Origin: Rosellinia necatrix
Lineage: Eukaryota > Ascomycota > Sordariomycetes > Xylariales > Xylariaceae
Direction: 5' to 3'
Assembly: GCA_021209875.1 (NCBI GenBank)
Contig: JAGYVD010000004.1
Coordinates: 3,410,001 to 3,474,000 of the forward strand
Length of the DNA: 64,000 bases
The position numbers and the translations under genes were made by a program. Below are positions 11,145 to 23,363 of the stretch, piece after piece; position 1 is the stretch's first letter; each line of letters begins with the position of its first letter. The notes under the pieces were generated by a model, which was given only the letters and a program-made list of their open reading frames with translations, had not been told where the DNA came from and ran no database searches.

Positions 11145-13830
11145 GGTTCCTCCTTTAATTTGCGGCTGGGATTCTCAGCGGGCGCGAGCGGACGATGGCC
11201 CCTCAACCGAATGGGTCGGGATGGATGCGCCAGCTGTCGTGTCTCGGGAAACGAGACGGCTTCTGTATGCCTCCGTCTTGCTCGGCGCACAGGCGCAGAT
11301 GGATACGCGTTCGGGTGCAATTTCGTCGCAGAGATGGGCCGGCTCGTTAGATTGGTCGGAGGTGCGTGGAGAGGAGAGGAGCCTGTTATATCAGACGCCT
11401 CAGAGGCCCGCTGCAGCGATATTGGAGAAGCCCGAGGATAGCTGATGAGTTGGCAAGCGCATAGCCTGTCTGTCTACCAGCCAGTCGTCAGCGATTAGGG
11501 GGTAGTCCCGGCAACGCTGTTTTGTATCGAGGGGGATCCAACTACCGTGTAGCAAAAGAGGCAGAAGAAGCACTCGAGCGCGTCTGTTGTTGCACCTCGA
11601 CCCAGGCGATCCCTGGTGTGTTATCAAAAAGATGTCCGTGACAGGACGACACCAGCAACAAGGATAAAGTACTCAAAGTAGGTACCTCTAGGTACGTAGT
11701 AAATGGGAGATTGGAGGTACCCTAGGTAGGTAGGTAGGTGCCTAGGTACCTAGGTAGGGCGGGTAGCGGTTCGAGAGTACACAGATAGGTAGGTACCTCT
11801 TGCCCCGACCAACGACTGGCAGAGCTAGCAGTTGCTTACAATCAGGTGGGCAATTAACCATTGTGAACCTCTCTGTATGTGTTTACTTCTCACTTTTCGT
11901 GGTACCTACCGCTGTACCTGCCTAAAAGTCGCTAAAGGCTGCCGTTGATCAGGCAAGGGGAGTACCTAAGCAGGTACATACCCCACATCGGTAATCCGTG
12001 GGACGTTAGGCATGTGCTGTGCTGTAACCTTATAGGCAGGGTGGGGTCAAGTGTAAACTGCACCAGTAGGTAGCTGAAAGTCCTCACAACACCTATAATG
12101 ATAAAACCAAAGAGCACAGCAAAATAACAGCCAGAAATTTTAAATTTAAATATAACCAAACAAAAATAAGTAATATGACACAGTTAGGAAGGGGGGCTCC
12201 TTGTCCAGTTGTTAGATAAGGTAGCCTAAAGACAATCTGGTCTCACACATGGGCCCAGAAGCCTCTCCTTCTAATCTACATCGCACTTTTACAGACTTGA
12301 TACCTTGCTATCCTCAGTAGATCTTACTGAATATTATAAAACAAAAATATGAAAAGAATCTTAAATTATACCAACTAAAGTATACCGTTAAACTTAGGGG
12401 ACATAGGTTGAGTGTGGGTTCTACTTGACCTGACTCATAGAAATCATAATAGGGATACAGCCTGAGCCATCTGCTGTTACCTGGGCATAACCCACACCAA
12501 AAAGCATAAAGCTTTGCATAATTTCCAAGCCTACCTAAGTACAAGGTGATTCAAGAAAAAATCGGAACAATCCAATTAGTTTCAATTCCTGCCACGTTCA
12601 ACCCTGTTATATTTAGTTAATAAATCAGCCAGTCATATACACTGATACAGTCAGGTAGGGTGTCAGAAGGACCCACTCTAGGCTAGGCTAAGCTAAGTCC
12701 GCAGGGCCTAGCCGACCCGCAATAGATTAGATAGTGAAGGAAAGCTCCATTAGGTGCCGGCTATATCTGCCAGCCTTCGGCTGATAATTCGCCCACCTCA
12801 CTAGTACATCATTACAGGACCCCAATATATCCTTGTGGTATACATTGCCATGCAATTTAGGACAAAACAGCACTTAAATAATTTATAGGAGAGGGCTAGG
12901 AAGCCTTACAGCAAACTACAATTAACAAGTGGTGCGATTTAGTGCTATCTGGGTTGTTAGATGTAGTCAAAGCAGTCAATGCATCAAGTGTTGTAATATT
13001 GCTTTGAAAAATCGCTTGCCGGTTCTTGGTCCTTAAATACCTGCACCTTTTGTGGTAGCACATTTTAACAGCCGGAAAACCTCTGGCAGTAAGCCCTGGG
13101 GCGGCAGTTATGTAGGGGCAGGTAATAATGATCTTGGATTTGGGTCTGGTGTATGATGCCGGATCAAATAGCGTCAAGGTAAGGGTGGCAGATAGTGCTG
13201 AAATAAGAGTAACAGATAATGCTGAAATATAAGCAACAGATGCCATGAAAATGATAAATACCTAGTGCGGGGGTATTTATCTTGTCAAAATGTTTGGCAG
13301 AGCGGTTAATTATTGGTTAGAAAACAGGTCAATTGATGGCGATATTGTTAAAAAATGGACTGTTTGTCTTTACATAACTTTATTCATAAATGTGGTGTAT
13401 CAGTCACCTGACTATTGACAGGCTGAGCCAAACCCGAGCAAAAGCGGCGTGCAAGCTAAGCCTAATCTGAATTGCGCCACTTGAAGTAGTTCAAATGCAT
13501 GTGAGATAGGGATGGAAGAGAAAATAACTACCCAGACAAACCCCCCAAACCCCCCTTCCTGCCCCCACCACATAGGGCCACCACACAGATAGCAAACGCC
13601 ATGAGGAGGGGTCCCTAGGACACCCAAGCTCCCAAGGCCACTGCAGCTTTCGATGAAGCATGGTTCGGGCATTCGCAAACAGCCGCAGACAACTGGTGCG
13701 CCGTAACAAGAATATCTAACATCAGAAGAAGGATACAGGTCCAGGTAGCGAATGTCTACCAGCAATCATCATCAAGGTCAATATTGCGGAGAATAGTGCG
13801 GAGAATAATACTACGGGGAGAGCCGGCACC
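11145..13830. other. 2.7 kb gene-poor spacer, partly AT-rich relic DNA
   Basis: From 11680 to 11800 it carries a dense TACCTAGGTA-type cluster (described separately). From about 12100 to 13400 base composition drops to clearly AT-rich, unlike the neighbouring genes, with many TpA and few long open frames. One minus-strand frame (13246-12896, 116 residues, opening with a repetitive ISALSVTLISALSATLTLTL segment) is not like any family I know. The AT shift suggests an old, possibly RIP-mutated repeat, but I could not find terminal repeats or a transposase motif. Confidence 0.45.
11678..11800. repeat. TACCTAGGTA / GGTAGGTA repeat cluster
   Basis: Overlapping copies of AGGTACCTAGGTA-like palindromes and GGTA tetramers fill about 120 bases. 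The same motif recurs in several other spacers of this window. Confidence 0.85.
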
Positions 13831-14466
13831 ATGACCTCGTTTCGCGCCTTTACCCCGGCTGACCTAAATCGCTTTGCAAAATGCAATCTCGACCCGTTGA
13901 CCGAAACCTACGATATAGGTTTCTACCTCCAATACTATGCTAAATGGCCTTCGCTATTCCAAGTCGCCGTCGACGACAAGGGGAATATCCTCGGCTACAG
14001 TAGGTCTTCCGCATCATGCCCCAACACGGAACCAAGTCGCCCCTCTAAGCCTTTTCTTTCAGTCATGGGCAAAACAGAGAGTTCGCCGGATTACTTCAAG
14101 CATTCCGAGCACTATCTTCCGTGGCATGCCCACATCACTGCCCTTACCGTAGCACCCGAGGCCCGCCGCTTGGGTATCGGTAGGATTCTTACCGAGAAGT
14201 TGGAGACGGGCGCCGAGGCCGCCGACACCTGGTTCGTCGATCTATTCGTCCGGAAGAGCAACGAGACGGCCATCAGGTTTTATGAGAATATGGGATATAG
14301 TGTCTATCGCGTCGTCAAGGACTACTATGGTGACAACGTCAGCGATCCTACCGCCAATGGCGAGGACGCGTACGATATGCGAAAGCCCATGAAACGAGAC
14401 AAGTCCCTCAAGCACATTCGAAAAGATGGGAGAAATCATGACGTTCAACCAGAAGATGTGTTCTGA
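13831..14466 (+). CDS. NAA20: N-alpha-acetyltransferase NatB catalytic subunit Naa20
   Basis: Two exons (13831-13999 and 14063-14466) give 190 residues. The 63-nt intron splits an Ile codon and joins ILGY to IMGKTES, which restores the family sequence. This is a GNAT fold: the start SFRAFTPADLNRFAKCNLDPL and ETYDIGFYLQYYAKWPSLF are hallmarks of Naa20. The acetyl-CoA loop follows as ARRLGIGRILTEKLE. Then come the beta-strand VDLFVRKSNETAIRFYENMGY and a C-terminal DAYDMRKPM. With the Naa25 auxiliary subunit, NatB acetylates nascent proteins starting Met-Asp, Met-Glu, Met-Asn or Met-Gln at the ribosome. The length is close to other fungal Naa20 proteins and nothing essential appears missing. It is convergent with the SDR gene, with only 48 bases between stop codons. 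Confidence 0.93.
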   Translation: MTSFRAFTPADLNRFAKCNLDPLTETYDIGFYLQYYAKWPSLFQVAVDDKGNILGYSRSSASCPNTEPSRPSKPFLSVMGKTESSPDYFKHSEHYLPWHAHITALTVAPEARRLGIGRILTEKLETGAEAADTWFVDLFVRKSNETAIRFYENMGYSVYRVVKDYYGDNVSDPTANGEDAYDMRKPMKRDKSLKHIRKDGRNHDVQPEDVF

Positions 14467-14514
14467 GCCGCTAGCGTAATCGGCTTTTCCATATTGCACC
14501 CGCCTACCTCCTAA

Positions 14515-15558
14515 TTACATGCCTCCGTCGACAGACTGGACAGTCCCTGTCATATACTTGCTATCCGGCCCCAATAAAAAGGCGATTGTCTGCCCGACCT
14601 CTTCAGACGTTCCTTGTCGCCCAAAGGCGGCTTCGTCCTCGGGGGGCGTTCCTCTAACGAGCTTTGCGGGGGTATAATCGTGAAGCTTCCACGCTCTCTC
14701 CATCAGCGGCGTAAAGATAGCCCCGGGAGCTACCGCATTCACTCGGACTTCTCGGTGGCCGTTCTCCTGGGCCGCAGATTTGGTTAAACCGATGATGCCG
14801 TGCTTACTCGCGCTGTGCAAAAACCATCAGTAAGTAACGGGTTTTCATGCGATCGGCCTCAAAAGGTTCCCGGGGGGCAACCGGAACGCCAAGGGTATCA
14901 ACCCTCCAGCAATACATTGATACTCTTGGTAACTAGAATAATCGTCAAGAAATAAAGGGTTCGGGGAATTACGTACTCATATGCGCCATACTTTGCGAAA
15001 CCTATGCTAGTGATTAGCGTTGTCCGCAAGTGGTAGAATGCCAGACGTAGTTCAATACCTTTGAGTCCATGGATGGAAGAGACGTTGACAATGGATCCTC
15101 CGTCGGAAATTTTTTGAAGCTCGGCCCTCAGGCAATACCTGCTAGCTGTCAACTTGAATTGCGCTTCGCGTCGGTAACATCAACTTGACCAACATTGTCC
15201 CCGTTAGGTTGACAGCCATAATCCTGTTCCATTCGTCGTCATCCAAGTCCTTGACCTCCCTGAGGCCGTGATGTTTCCCAATAACACCGGCGACATTCGC
15301 AGCCCCATCGAGCTTCCCGAATTGCTCTACGATTCCGCTGATCCACGAATCGACCTCTGCCCTTATCGATATATCTACCTTGGTAATACTGAAGGGAACG
15401 TTGAGGGGCTTAAAATAATCCTCTGCCCGTTTCATCGCATCAGGGTCAACATCAGCGATGCAAACAGTAGCTCCGCGTCTGGATAGAATTTGGGCCGTGG
15501 CGAATCCGATCCCACTAGCGCCCCCGGTAATGGCGAAGACTAGTCCGGCGAGTGCCAT
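14515..15558 (-). CDS. Short-chain dehydrogenase/reductase (classical SDR)
   Basis: Four exons on the minus strand (15558-15194, 15138-15059, 15001-14977, 14812-14515) give 255 residues. Exon 3 is only 25 nt. All four junctions keep phase and rebuild an SDR: TGGASGIG at 11-18 (cofactor loop), Asp36 after the second strand (favouring NAD over NADP), a NVAG-type motif, and IMAVNLTGTM. SIVNVSSIHG carries the catalytic Ser near 143, and Tyr156-x-x-x-Lys160 follows. VNAVAPGAIFTPL and a C-terminal VDGGM complete the fold. Length is typical for classical SDRs. Substrate cannot be deduced from sequence, and the fold is used for many alcohols, sugars and polyketides. It is divergent from the secreted glutaminase across a 1.5 kb spacer. 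I place it in the cytosol because no targeting signal is visible. Confidence 0.9.
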
Positions 15559-16582
15559 TCTGAACGCTTATTCGGGATATAGTTATACGAGATGCTCAAG
15601 CAGAATTGGTCTGATTCGAATATATTGGGGATCAATCGGCCGTCATGAAGAAAATTCAGTTGTGCAGCAAAGGGGGGTGTTTGTGAAGAGTAGAGATGCA
15701 AGTCCAAGTCGAAATCCGAAAACCAAGATATGTTGCCCATCTCAACGGCGCTCAACCCGTTGTCGCCCCGCGAACCCGTCGAACCCCTCTCGCTTGGGAT
15801 ACCTAGTGCCATTCATAGGAGTACGGCCCGGCAGTGGAGATGGGGCGCCCAAAAGAGTAAAGAGGATGAAATGATTGGCGCGGAATAATCGAACGTTCCT
15901 AGTCGACAGACCATGGCCGCACAAGGCTCGGTGTTTCTCGCCGAGACAAAACAGGAAAGTATTCCAGCGCGCGCCTATAACCATATACCTGCGACTGGTC
16001 AAGGCTATAAGAGCTCGAGGGGAGCCCGCGCTATATCCTGTCGTGCATAAATCATACACATGCTCAAGAGGATCGTGGTTGCCGTACGGCGCATTGGGGT
16101 TCCCACTCTTTCGTTCTCGTATCCAGACTAGCATTTCCAGTCGGCCGGTCTGGGGTTGCAACTATTACTACTCCAGGACTCGATTTGAGTTAGGTAGATC
16201 GTGCCATCTGCCTACCTAGCCAGTTAGTGAGATGGTACCTTACCTTACGGGAGACTCCGGTCCCGACTTGCAGGAGAGTTTGGGACCTGGAAGCCGACAG
16301 AATCCCAAGCCCTGAATCGAGATACACTCAAGTTGGGGCCAACTTTGGAGAAGGTGGCGACACACATGCTAACGGCTTCGATCTTCTCCTCACCCGTTGG
16401 TATTTGATAGTGTATGTGTGGGTACCTACCCCACGGACCTAATCTGATTAGGAAAGGTTCATCGGGACTACATTAGCTAAGCAGATGGAGCGATAACTAC
16501 TTACCTAGCCTCTCGATATGTATGTATGCACTCTATCGGCAGGTGCGGTCCAACAAGCCCCGCTTCCGTTTCGGTAAGTGCC

Positions 16583-16613
<31 letters not shown>

Positions 16614-17067
16614 TCATCCCCAGTTTAGCCCCGTCGCACCTGTGTTCGAGTTTGGTGGTGAAACCCAGGCTTGGCAGGGTGGGAGGCCCATGGGGAAAGG
16701 TGATGTCACCTTTAATCTACCTTGGTCGCGGAGAGCACTTACGTAGCAGAAACCACGACTTCCCTCGGCTAGCTGACTGATTGGCCATCCCTTGGTCTTC
16801 CTCCCCTCTGCAGTAGCTGAACTTCAGCTCGACCTCACCTCATTATTTTACTTCGCTCGCGTCAATTCTAGATCATCTAAAACACCTCTTCTCACCAGCA
16901 GACCGCCTCGGCCATCGCTACTCCATAGTATATTGTACACATTAAAAGCATTGCTACCGTATCCATACCACTGCAACCCTGTGACCTCTCGCCCCCTTGT
17001 CTTCTCTTTATATCCAGTTCATCGACCAGCAGATGCGGAGCTCCTCGAGGCTCTCTTATTTGCGGCC
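15559..17067. other. Divergent spacer between SDR and glutaminase genes
   Basis: It contains promoters for both flanking genes. The part from 16800 to 17067 is pyrimidine-rich, like a fungal 5' leader. A (TACA)n run lies near 16583-16612. A 139-codon minus-strand open frame (16161-15742) has no recognisable features and is not called. Confidence 0.5.
16583..16612. repeat. (TACA)n microsatellite
   Basis: About seven consecutive TACA units in the glutaminase upstream region. Confidence 0.9.
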
Positions 17068-19674
17068 ATGAAGTTGTGTCTCTGGTCCGTCGTTGCGGCC
17101 CTGACCGTCACCGCCGCCGATGCTTCGACCCTGACTCCCCCCGTGCTGCCACTCATTGTGCGTAATCCCTATCTGAGCATCTGGCTCCCACAGGCCCGGG
17201 ATGCTCCATGGAAGAACTGGCCCATGTTCTGGAGGGGCTCGACTGTCGGCTTCGCCATTATGGCCTCCGTCCCGCATTCCCACACCGTCTATCCCCTGCT
17301 TGGCCGCCCGCACGACTTCCTCGACCGGCACAGCTCAAGGTGCTTATAAGCAACTCCGTCAAAGCCAATTGCAGAGAAACTAACCCATCGCCCCTCGCAG
17401 GTATAACGTTACACTTCCTCAATATGACGGTGCAACCTTCGACGCTTCCACCACCAATCTATCTTACGCCATACCGGACTCCGACATAAAAATCACCTTG
17501 TCGTTCTTATCACCCATCACGCCCACGTCAACGACCAGGCAAGCTCTGCCCGCCAGCTACCTCACTTGCTTTGTCGAAGGTTCCGTCGACGTAAGCCTAT
17601 ATGTAGATGTGAATGGAGAATGGGTGAGTGGGAGCAGAGGCAGTAAAATACAATGGCAGTTCGAACAGTCCGGAACACACAAGGAAGAAACACCTCTAAA
17701 AACCTGGCGTGTCACACGGGCCGACGAGCAGCTTTTCACTGAGGTTTCTGACCGTGCTGAATGGGGTACGCTCCATATATCGGCCCCCAGCGACGCTAAG
17801 CATCAATCCGGAGAGGCTCGGAATATACGCCGGATGTTTGCCGAATCAAGTTCTCTCAGGAACGAGATTGATGACTCTTACCGGGGCATCTTCGAAGAAG
17901 AGCCTATTTTTGCCTTCTCGAAGAAATTCAAATTGGGCAATAATTCGACCTCTTCCGGTCATCAACGTCATGATAGCATTGTGTTTACCCTCGCCCTCAC
18001 CCAGGATCCGGTTGTCCAGTTCGCCTCTGCCCGAGGACTCACTCTGATGCGACCCCTATGGGCGTCACATTTCTTCACCACCGAAGAAATGATACGATTT
18101 CACTACAATGATTATGATACGGCGGCTCAACTTGCACGAGACTACTCGAGTCAACTAGCGACTGACGCTTACGCTTCCGGCTCAAAAGACTACCAAGATA
18201 TTGTGGCCTTATCTGCCCGTCAAGTGTTGGGGGCCACGCAATTCTCTGGAACCCCGGACTCCCCTGTTATATTCCTCAAAGAGATCTCGTCAAATGGTAA
18301 TTTCCAAACTGTGGATGTCATCTTCCCAGCTTTTCCATTCTTCCTATACACGAATCCGAAATGGCTAGCCTATCTTCTCGAGCCTCTTCTCGAGCATCAG
18401 TTGAGCGGCCAGTATCCGAACGACTACAGCATGCACGATCTTGGGTCCCATTTCCCCAATGCTACCGGGCACAGCGATGGTAGGGATGAATATATGCCCG
18501 TGGAAGAGTGTGGCAACATGTTGATCATGGCTCTCGCACTGGCAAATGCTTTGAGAGACGATACACAGCCCGCGTTTACTCCCCACGCCCCCCGATGGAT
18601 GAGGCCTCTTGGGCCGAGCCCCGAAAAGAGACCATCGACCATTGATTCCAATGGTATGGACCGAACATACCATGATATAGGGATCACTGGCGAGGAGGCC
18701 GCCGCAACGTGGTTGCGCCGCTCGTACAAATTGTGGAAGCAATGGACTGGGTACCTTATCAGGGAGTCACTTGTTCCAGCCTTCCAGCTCAGCACCGATG
18801 ATTTTGCTGGCCGGCTCGCCAATCAAACAAATCTAGCTCTGAAAGGAATTGTTGGGATCAAGGCGATGAGCAGCATCGCGGAGATGGTGGGCAACGAGAC
18901 TGATGCCAAATATTATCGCGGTATAGCGGACGGCTATATCGATAAGTGGCAAGAGTACGCTCTTTCTAGGGATAAGACTCATGTTAAACTGGCGTATACT
19001 TGGTGGGGATCTTGGACGACGCTCTACAACCTCTATGCAGACGCACTTTTGTGTTTTCACCTGCCTAACGAGAACTCTGCGACATATCAACGAGGTGAAT
19101 TCCAGGGCTCGCAGCAAATACTGGCTAGCGATGAGCACACAAGCAATTCTAAATCGAAGAAATTCATTCCCGACAAGATTTACCAGATGCAGAGCGATTG
19201 GTACCATAACGTGCTTCAGCGGTACGGATTGCCGCTCGACAGCCGCCACATATATACCAAGAGTGACTGGGAATTTTTTGCTGCGGCAGTAGCTAGCAAG
19301 AAGGTCCGCACGGAGATCTTGCAGCACGTGGCAACTTGGGTCAACGAGACAGCGACAGGTAAGGCTATATTCCCTCCAAGGACACACCAGTATGGCGAGC
19401 CCGAAACCTCACTAATCTCCGAGGAACCACAGACAAACCGCTCACGGATTTATACGATACGGAAGGTAAAGGAGGGTTCCCGGACATTTATTTTATGGCG
19501 CGACCTGTGGTGGGGGGTCATTTTGCATTTCTAGCGTTAGAGAGAGCGTGCAAGGGCAAAGCATCAGAGGGGCTTGAATTCCTCGACTCAACAGCCCCAG
19601 CAGAGATCAATGTGCAGCAAGCACTGGCGGCAGATATGGTCGAAAGTCAGCCCGAAGGCGTGGGAGAACTATGA
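17068..19674 (+). CDS. gtaA: Secreted glutaminase A (DUF5127-DUF4965-DUF1793 type)
   Basis: Three exons (17068-17339, 17401-19358, 19433-19674) give 823 residues. The first ATG that yields a signal peptide (MKLCLWSVVAALTVTAADA) is at 17068. The mature start PPVLPLIVRNPYLSIWL, then MFWRGSTVGFAIMA, is the usual opening of fungal GtaA. Central blocks include PTSTTRQALPASYL, DRAEWGTLHIS, and PVIFLKEISSNGNFQTVDV. The alpha-helical toroid follows, with YSMHDLGSHFPNATGH and MPVEECGNMLIMALALA. The end reads GGFPDIYFMARPVVGGHFAFL, and reaching it needs splicing of the last intron; the unspliced frame stops at 19534. Several NxS/T sites fit secretion. Relatives hydrolyse glutamine to glutamate outside the cell and help use protein nitrogen. 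Length matches Aspergillus GtaA-like enzymes in general. Confidence 0.9.
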
Positions 19675-22058
19675 TGACCCGTATCCAAGAGTGAGCTTTA
19701 ATCATCCCAAATAGAAATATCGGCCCGAGGGGAAGGGAGGCCTTTGTATGCGTTAGGCGCCGGGGGTAAATGTATACGTGGCTGCCTTACAGCTTACTCT
19801 GCCGTCGCTAATTGGTATAATTGTCACCTTTAAATTTTGTCTGCCACAGTTCTGCTGTGTGCTGTGTTAAGTGACCGCTGACTTCAGAACAGGCGATCTA
19901 TAGTTTCTGTTGTAATAGTTTCTTGTGATGGAGATGAACCGAGGGCAAGGCGTAGAGAGTTGCTATATATTGATAATATTTATCGTTCTATGTGACGTAG
20001 TTGGACGGCAGGACTGTTCCGTGTTTCTTGTGGGGGTGAGTGAGTATATAGTGGCTCCATGGTGCTACCAATCAAGATACGAGTTTAGATCCATAGCAAG
20101 TATACGTGGAGTAGAACTGAAATATGGGTGCTCGTTCATATACATAGTAGCTCACCCGGGTCCGAGGCGCAAATCGCAACACTTGCATATAGTAGTACTT
20201 AATTCAAAGTCAAAATAGGCATACTAATATCAATCCATGGTGACCAAGGAAGTCTTGATCGAAAGGTCATCTGTGAGTAATAGGATGAGTGTGGTCAGTT
20301 CCGGGTCAAAATTGGGGTTGGGTTGTCGGTGTTGGCAGCACGGAAGGCACTGGAGCTAGACAACCTAGGTATGGTACCTGATATGAGGCTTCAACACGGG
20401 GCGGAATAGGCATATACGATATACGACAACAACGCTGCTGGGAGGTTTTGTACCTGCGAGGGTGCTCGGTTCCTATCTACCGTCGTCGTGAAAGCTAACA
20501 CAGACAGCGATGGTGCTAACTTCAAGCAATGTCTCGATGGGATATAAGTGTCTTGAGTCTTGAAGAGTGCCTAAGTATATCGTTATAGTGGCTCGAGGGC
20601 TATCTAGCGGGCTTAAGACTGAGGCGATCGATTGGCGACCAGGCCCTTGACGGCGCCTCGATGGGCATCTCAGGTGTGGGGTGTGCGGTTACACGAAGAG
20701 TCTGCTTCTGGTGTTGACTTATTGGAATGGAAACCAGTTAACTACCTCCTAACTACAGCCTACCTAGGTACAGGCTGGGGTGCTGTATATAAACCTCGAG
20801 ACGTACATAGCCCCACCTATAATGTACTTGCCGGGGGTGCTATCTGAAATTTACCTCCCCCGTTTTTTTTTTCCTTTTTCCTCCCTTTCCGGCGCCTGAT
20901 AGGCAGTTACCTAACGGGTCTCGAGCAGCCTTTTGACACTCACCCCGGCCTTTTGGCATTCCAGCTACTTCCCATCTTTTTCTTCCTGCATGAACAGTAG
21001 GAACGTGAGCCTATCGACCACCTCCATTTACTTCCTTTTCCTACCCATTCTTGCCGATCTCGTGTTCTCTTTCTAGATCTAAACACACAAAAACAAGGCA
21101 AAGCAAAGCAAGTCAAAGCAAAGCCGGGTGAGGCAAAGAGGTGAGCTAAAATTTCCTTGTCAGCTTTTATCTTCATCGCGTCTACTTCCCACATCGCCAG
21201 CGCCTGCCTGCATGCCATCATTTTTATATCTTATAACTATCTACATATATGTATTCAGTCATGCTACTACCTGGGTAGGTAGGCTGTCGCACCCACCTAC
21301 TTATGTATACATACCTGCGCGGGCCCAGATTCCTTCTGTCTCCCAGTTTTCCCATCCTTTCCCTTGCACCCAGCCAATCAAACCCACCACCCCATCCATC
21401 CCGAACCAAAACAACCTGCCCAAGGTACCTACGCAAACCCAGAGACACAAGTGCAAAGTACCTTGAATACTACTAGGTACCTAGGATACTTGAGATACTA
21501 GGTACCTACTTACCTACCTACCTAGTAGTAGGCAATTACAGGTAGGCTACCTAGGTACCTAGGCAGTACCTACCTACCTACCTACCTACCTACCTACCTA
21601 CCTGGATACCCGGGCGTCCAGCGCCAACCAACGCCAACCAGCACCAACCAAACCAGAGCCTTACCTACTCACCTCTCTCAACCTTCTGCTAGCAGCCGCA
21701 CTTCACCAATTCCCTTCTTTCTTTCTTCCTCCCGCGCCCTCCACTCCTCCATTCCATCCCTCTCGTGTCCTTCCCATCCCGCATCTTACACGTCGTTTCT
21801 TCAACCCAAAACCTCCATCACCAGTAGCAACCACTACTGCGTATTTTTTAGCGCGTCATCCGCCGTTTGATTACGCACTTGGCACTTGGAACGCTGCCTG
21901 CGTTACATTACGCGCGTTCAGTCTAAAAAAAAAAGTTCAGCCAACCTTGCGCGCCGTTGCCTTTTCGCCCTCTTACTCTTTTGCCTTGTTGCCTCGCACA
22001 TCCATTCACCCACTTACCATTCCACCGCCCACAGTCGCATATAGTGCCCTGCCTGACC
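19675..22058. other. Spacer and long leader before the RRM/RGG gene
   Basis: No gene is supported between 19675 and about 20900. A TATATAAA string sits at 20786-20793 without a convincing downstream gene. CAAAG repeats lie near 21090-21138, and a TACC-type cluster at 21470-21603 follows. From 21640 to 22058 the DNA is C/T-rich, as in long leaders of highly expressed fungal RNA-binding protein genes. Confidence 0.45.
21470..21603. repeat. TACCTAGGTA palindromes and (TACC)n run
   Basis: Several TAGGTACCTA-like palindromes lead into a run of about nine TACC units (21567-21603). This is the densest example in the window of the spacer repeat family. Confidence 0.9.
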
Positions 22059-23363
22059 ATGGCAACCACCGCAATGGATTACGAAACCGCCAATGGAGAC
22101 CGTTACGACGGTAAGTCTCTCCCAGTCGGCCCCCTCGCGTGCGCGCGCGCGCGTGCGTGCTTTCCCATGCCTTCCTGACCACAACCCCCATGAGAGGACC
22201 CCCATTAACCTGGTGCCTTCTCCCCCCCCAAACTAGATGACGTCCCCCGCTACGAGCGTGATCAGCGCAGCGCCTCTCCCCGTGCATCCCGTGACGACGG
22301 CATCGACAGCTCCCGACGCCGATCTGCTTCCCCTGGCAATGTGCAGGCTAGCCGGTAAGCAACTTTTGTCTCAGCCTCTTGTTTTCCCTTATGACGAGAC
22401 TGTCATATGCATTACATCCCTCCGGCTATCTAACATCTTCACTTAGCAGGGCCCCTAAAGAGGACAATGGCAAAGACGAGGATGGATCTATCAACCCTGG
22501 ATCCAATCTCTTCGTCACTGGCATTCATCCTCGTCTTACCGAGGTTGAGGTTACTCGTCTTTTTGAGAAGTATGGTGAAGTTGAGAAGTGTCAAATCATG
22601 AAGGATCCTCATACCAAAGAGTCTCGAGGCTTTGGCTTCGTGAAGATGGTCACGTCCGAACAGGCAGATGCCGCTAAGGAGGGCTTACAAGATGAGGAGA
22701 TAGAGGGACGATCCCTGAGCATCGAGAAGGCTCGCCGTGCCCGGCCTCGAACCCCCACCCCTGGAAAGTATTTTGGCCCGCCTAAGAGAGGTCAGTGTTC
22801 CATGATTCGCACAGTTATTCCTGGCCATATTAACGTTGCTCCTAACAGAACACGGACGACCCCGTTTTGACGATCGCCGCCGTGGCGGAGGCTACGGTGG
22901 CGGCGGTCATTACGGCGGTGGTGGTCATGGTGGTCGTGAGGACCCTTATCGCTACCGTGGAGGCGGAGGCCATGACCGTCCCCGTTATGATGATCGCGGC
23001 GACCGCAATTACCGCGAGGACCGAGGATACGACCGCAGCTACCGTGAGGACCGGGGCGGCTACAGTGGTGGCGCCGGTGCTGGTGCTGGTGCCGGGAGGG
23101 ATGACCGTCATGACCGCGGCTACGAGCGCCGTGAGCGCAATGACGACAGCTACGGCCGCGTTGATCGTTACGGTGGGCCCCGTGAAGACCGTGAGCGATA
23201 CGCTCCTCGCGGTGGTGACGAGAGACGTGGTCCCGGTTATGACAGAGAGCGTTATGACCGCCCCGATCGCGACAGCCAGCGTGCTCGTGAGCCGGCTGCC
23301 TCTGGATATGCTGAAGCCGCCCCGCGGAGCGAGGCCCGGGAGCCCTACACTAGTGCCCCCTAA
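22059..23363 (+). CDS. RRM protein with Arg/Asp/Gly-rich tail (Tra2-like)
   Basis: Four exons (22059-22110, 22237-22354, 22450-22790, 22849-23363) give 341 residues. A short SR-like N-terminus (RSASPRASRDD, SSRRRSASPG) precedes one RRM at about 75-150. RNP2 is LFVTGI and RNP1 is RGFGFVKM. RARPRTPTPGKYFGPPK follows, a pattern typical of transformer-2/SR-related fungal proteins. The last exon is almost entirely Arg, Asp, Gly and Tyr with YDRERYDR-like units, a likely disordered RNA-binding and phase-separating tail. The role is inferred to be splicing regulation or mRNA binding in the nucleus. The third exon has a tandem acceptor (TAGCAG at 22444-22449), so two isoforms differing by one Arg are possible. 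The long C/T-rich leader suggests strong expression. Confidence 0.85.

Noticed and set aside
15742..16161. 139-codon minus-strand frame upstream of the SDR gene
   Set aside because: No recognisable motif, odd composition, and it lies in a promoter spacer.
20786..20793. TATATAAA as a promoter element
   Set aside because: No supported gene begins within a reasonable distance downstream. The RRM gene start is over 1.2 kb away.
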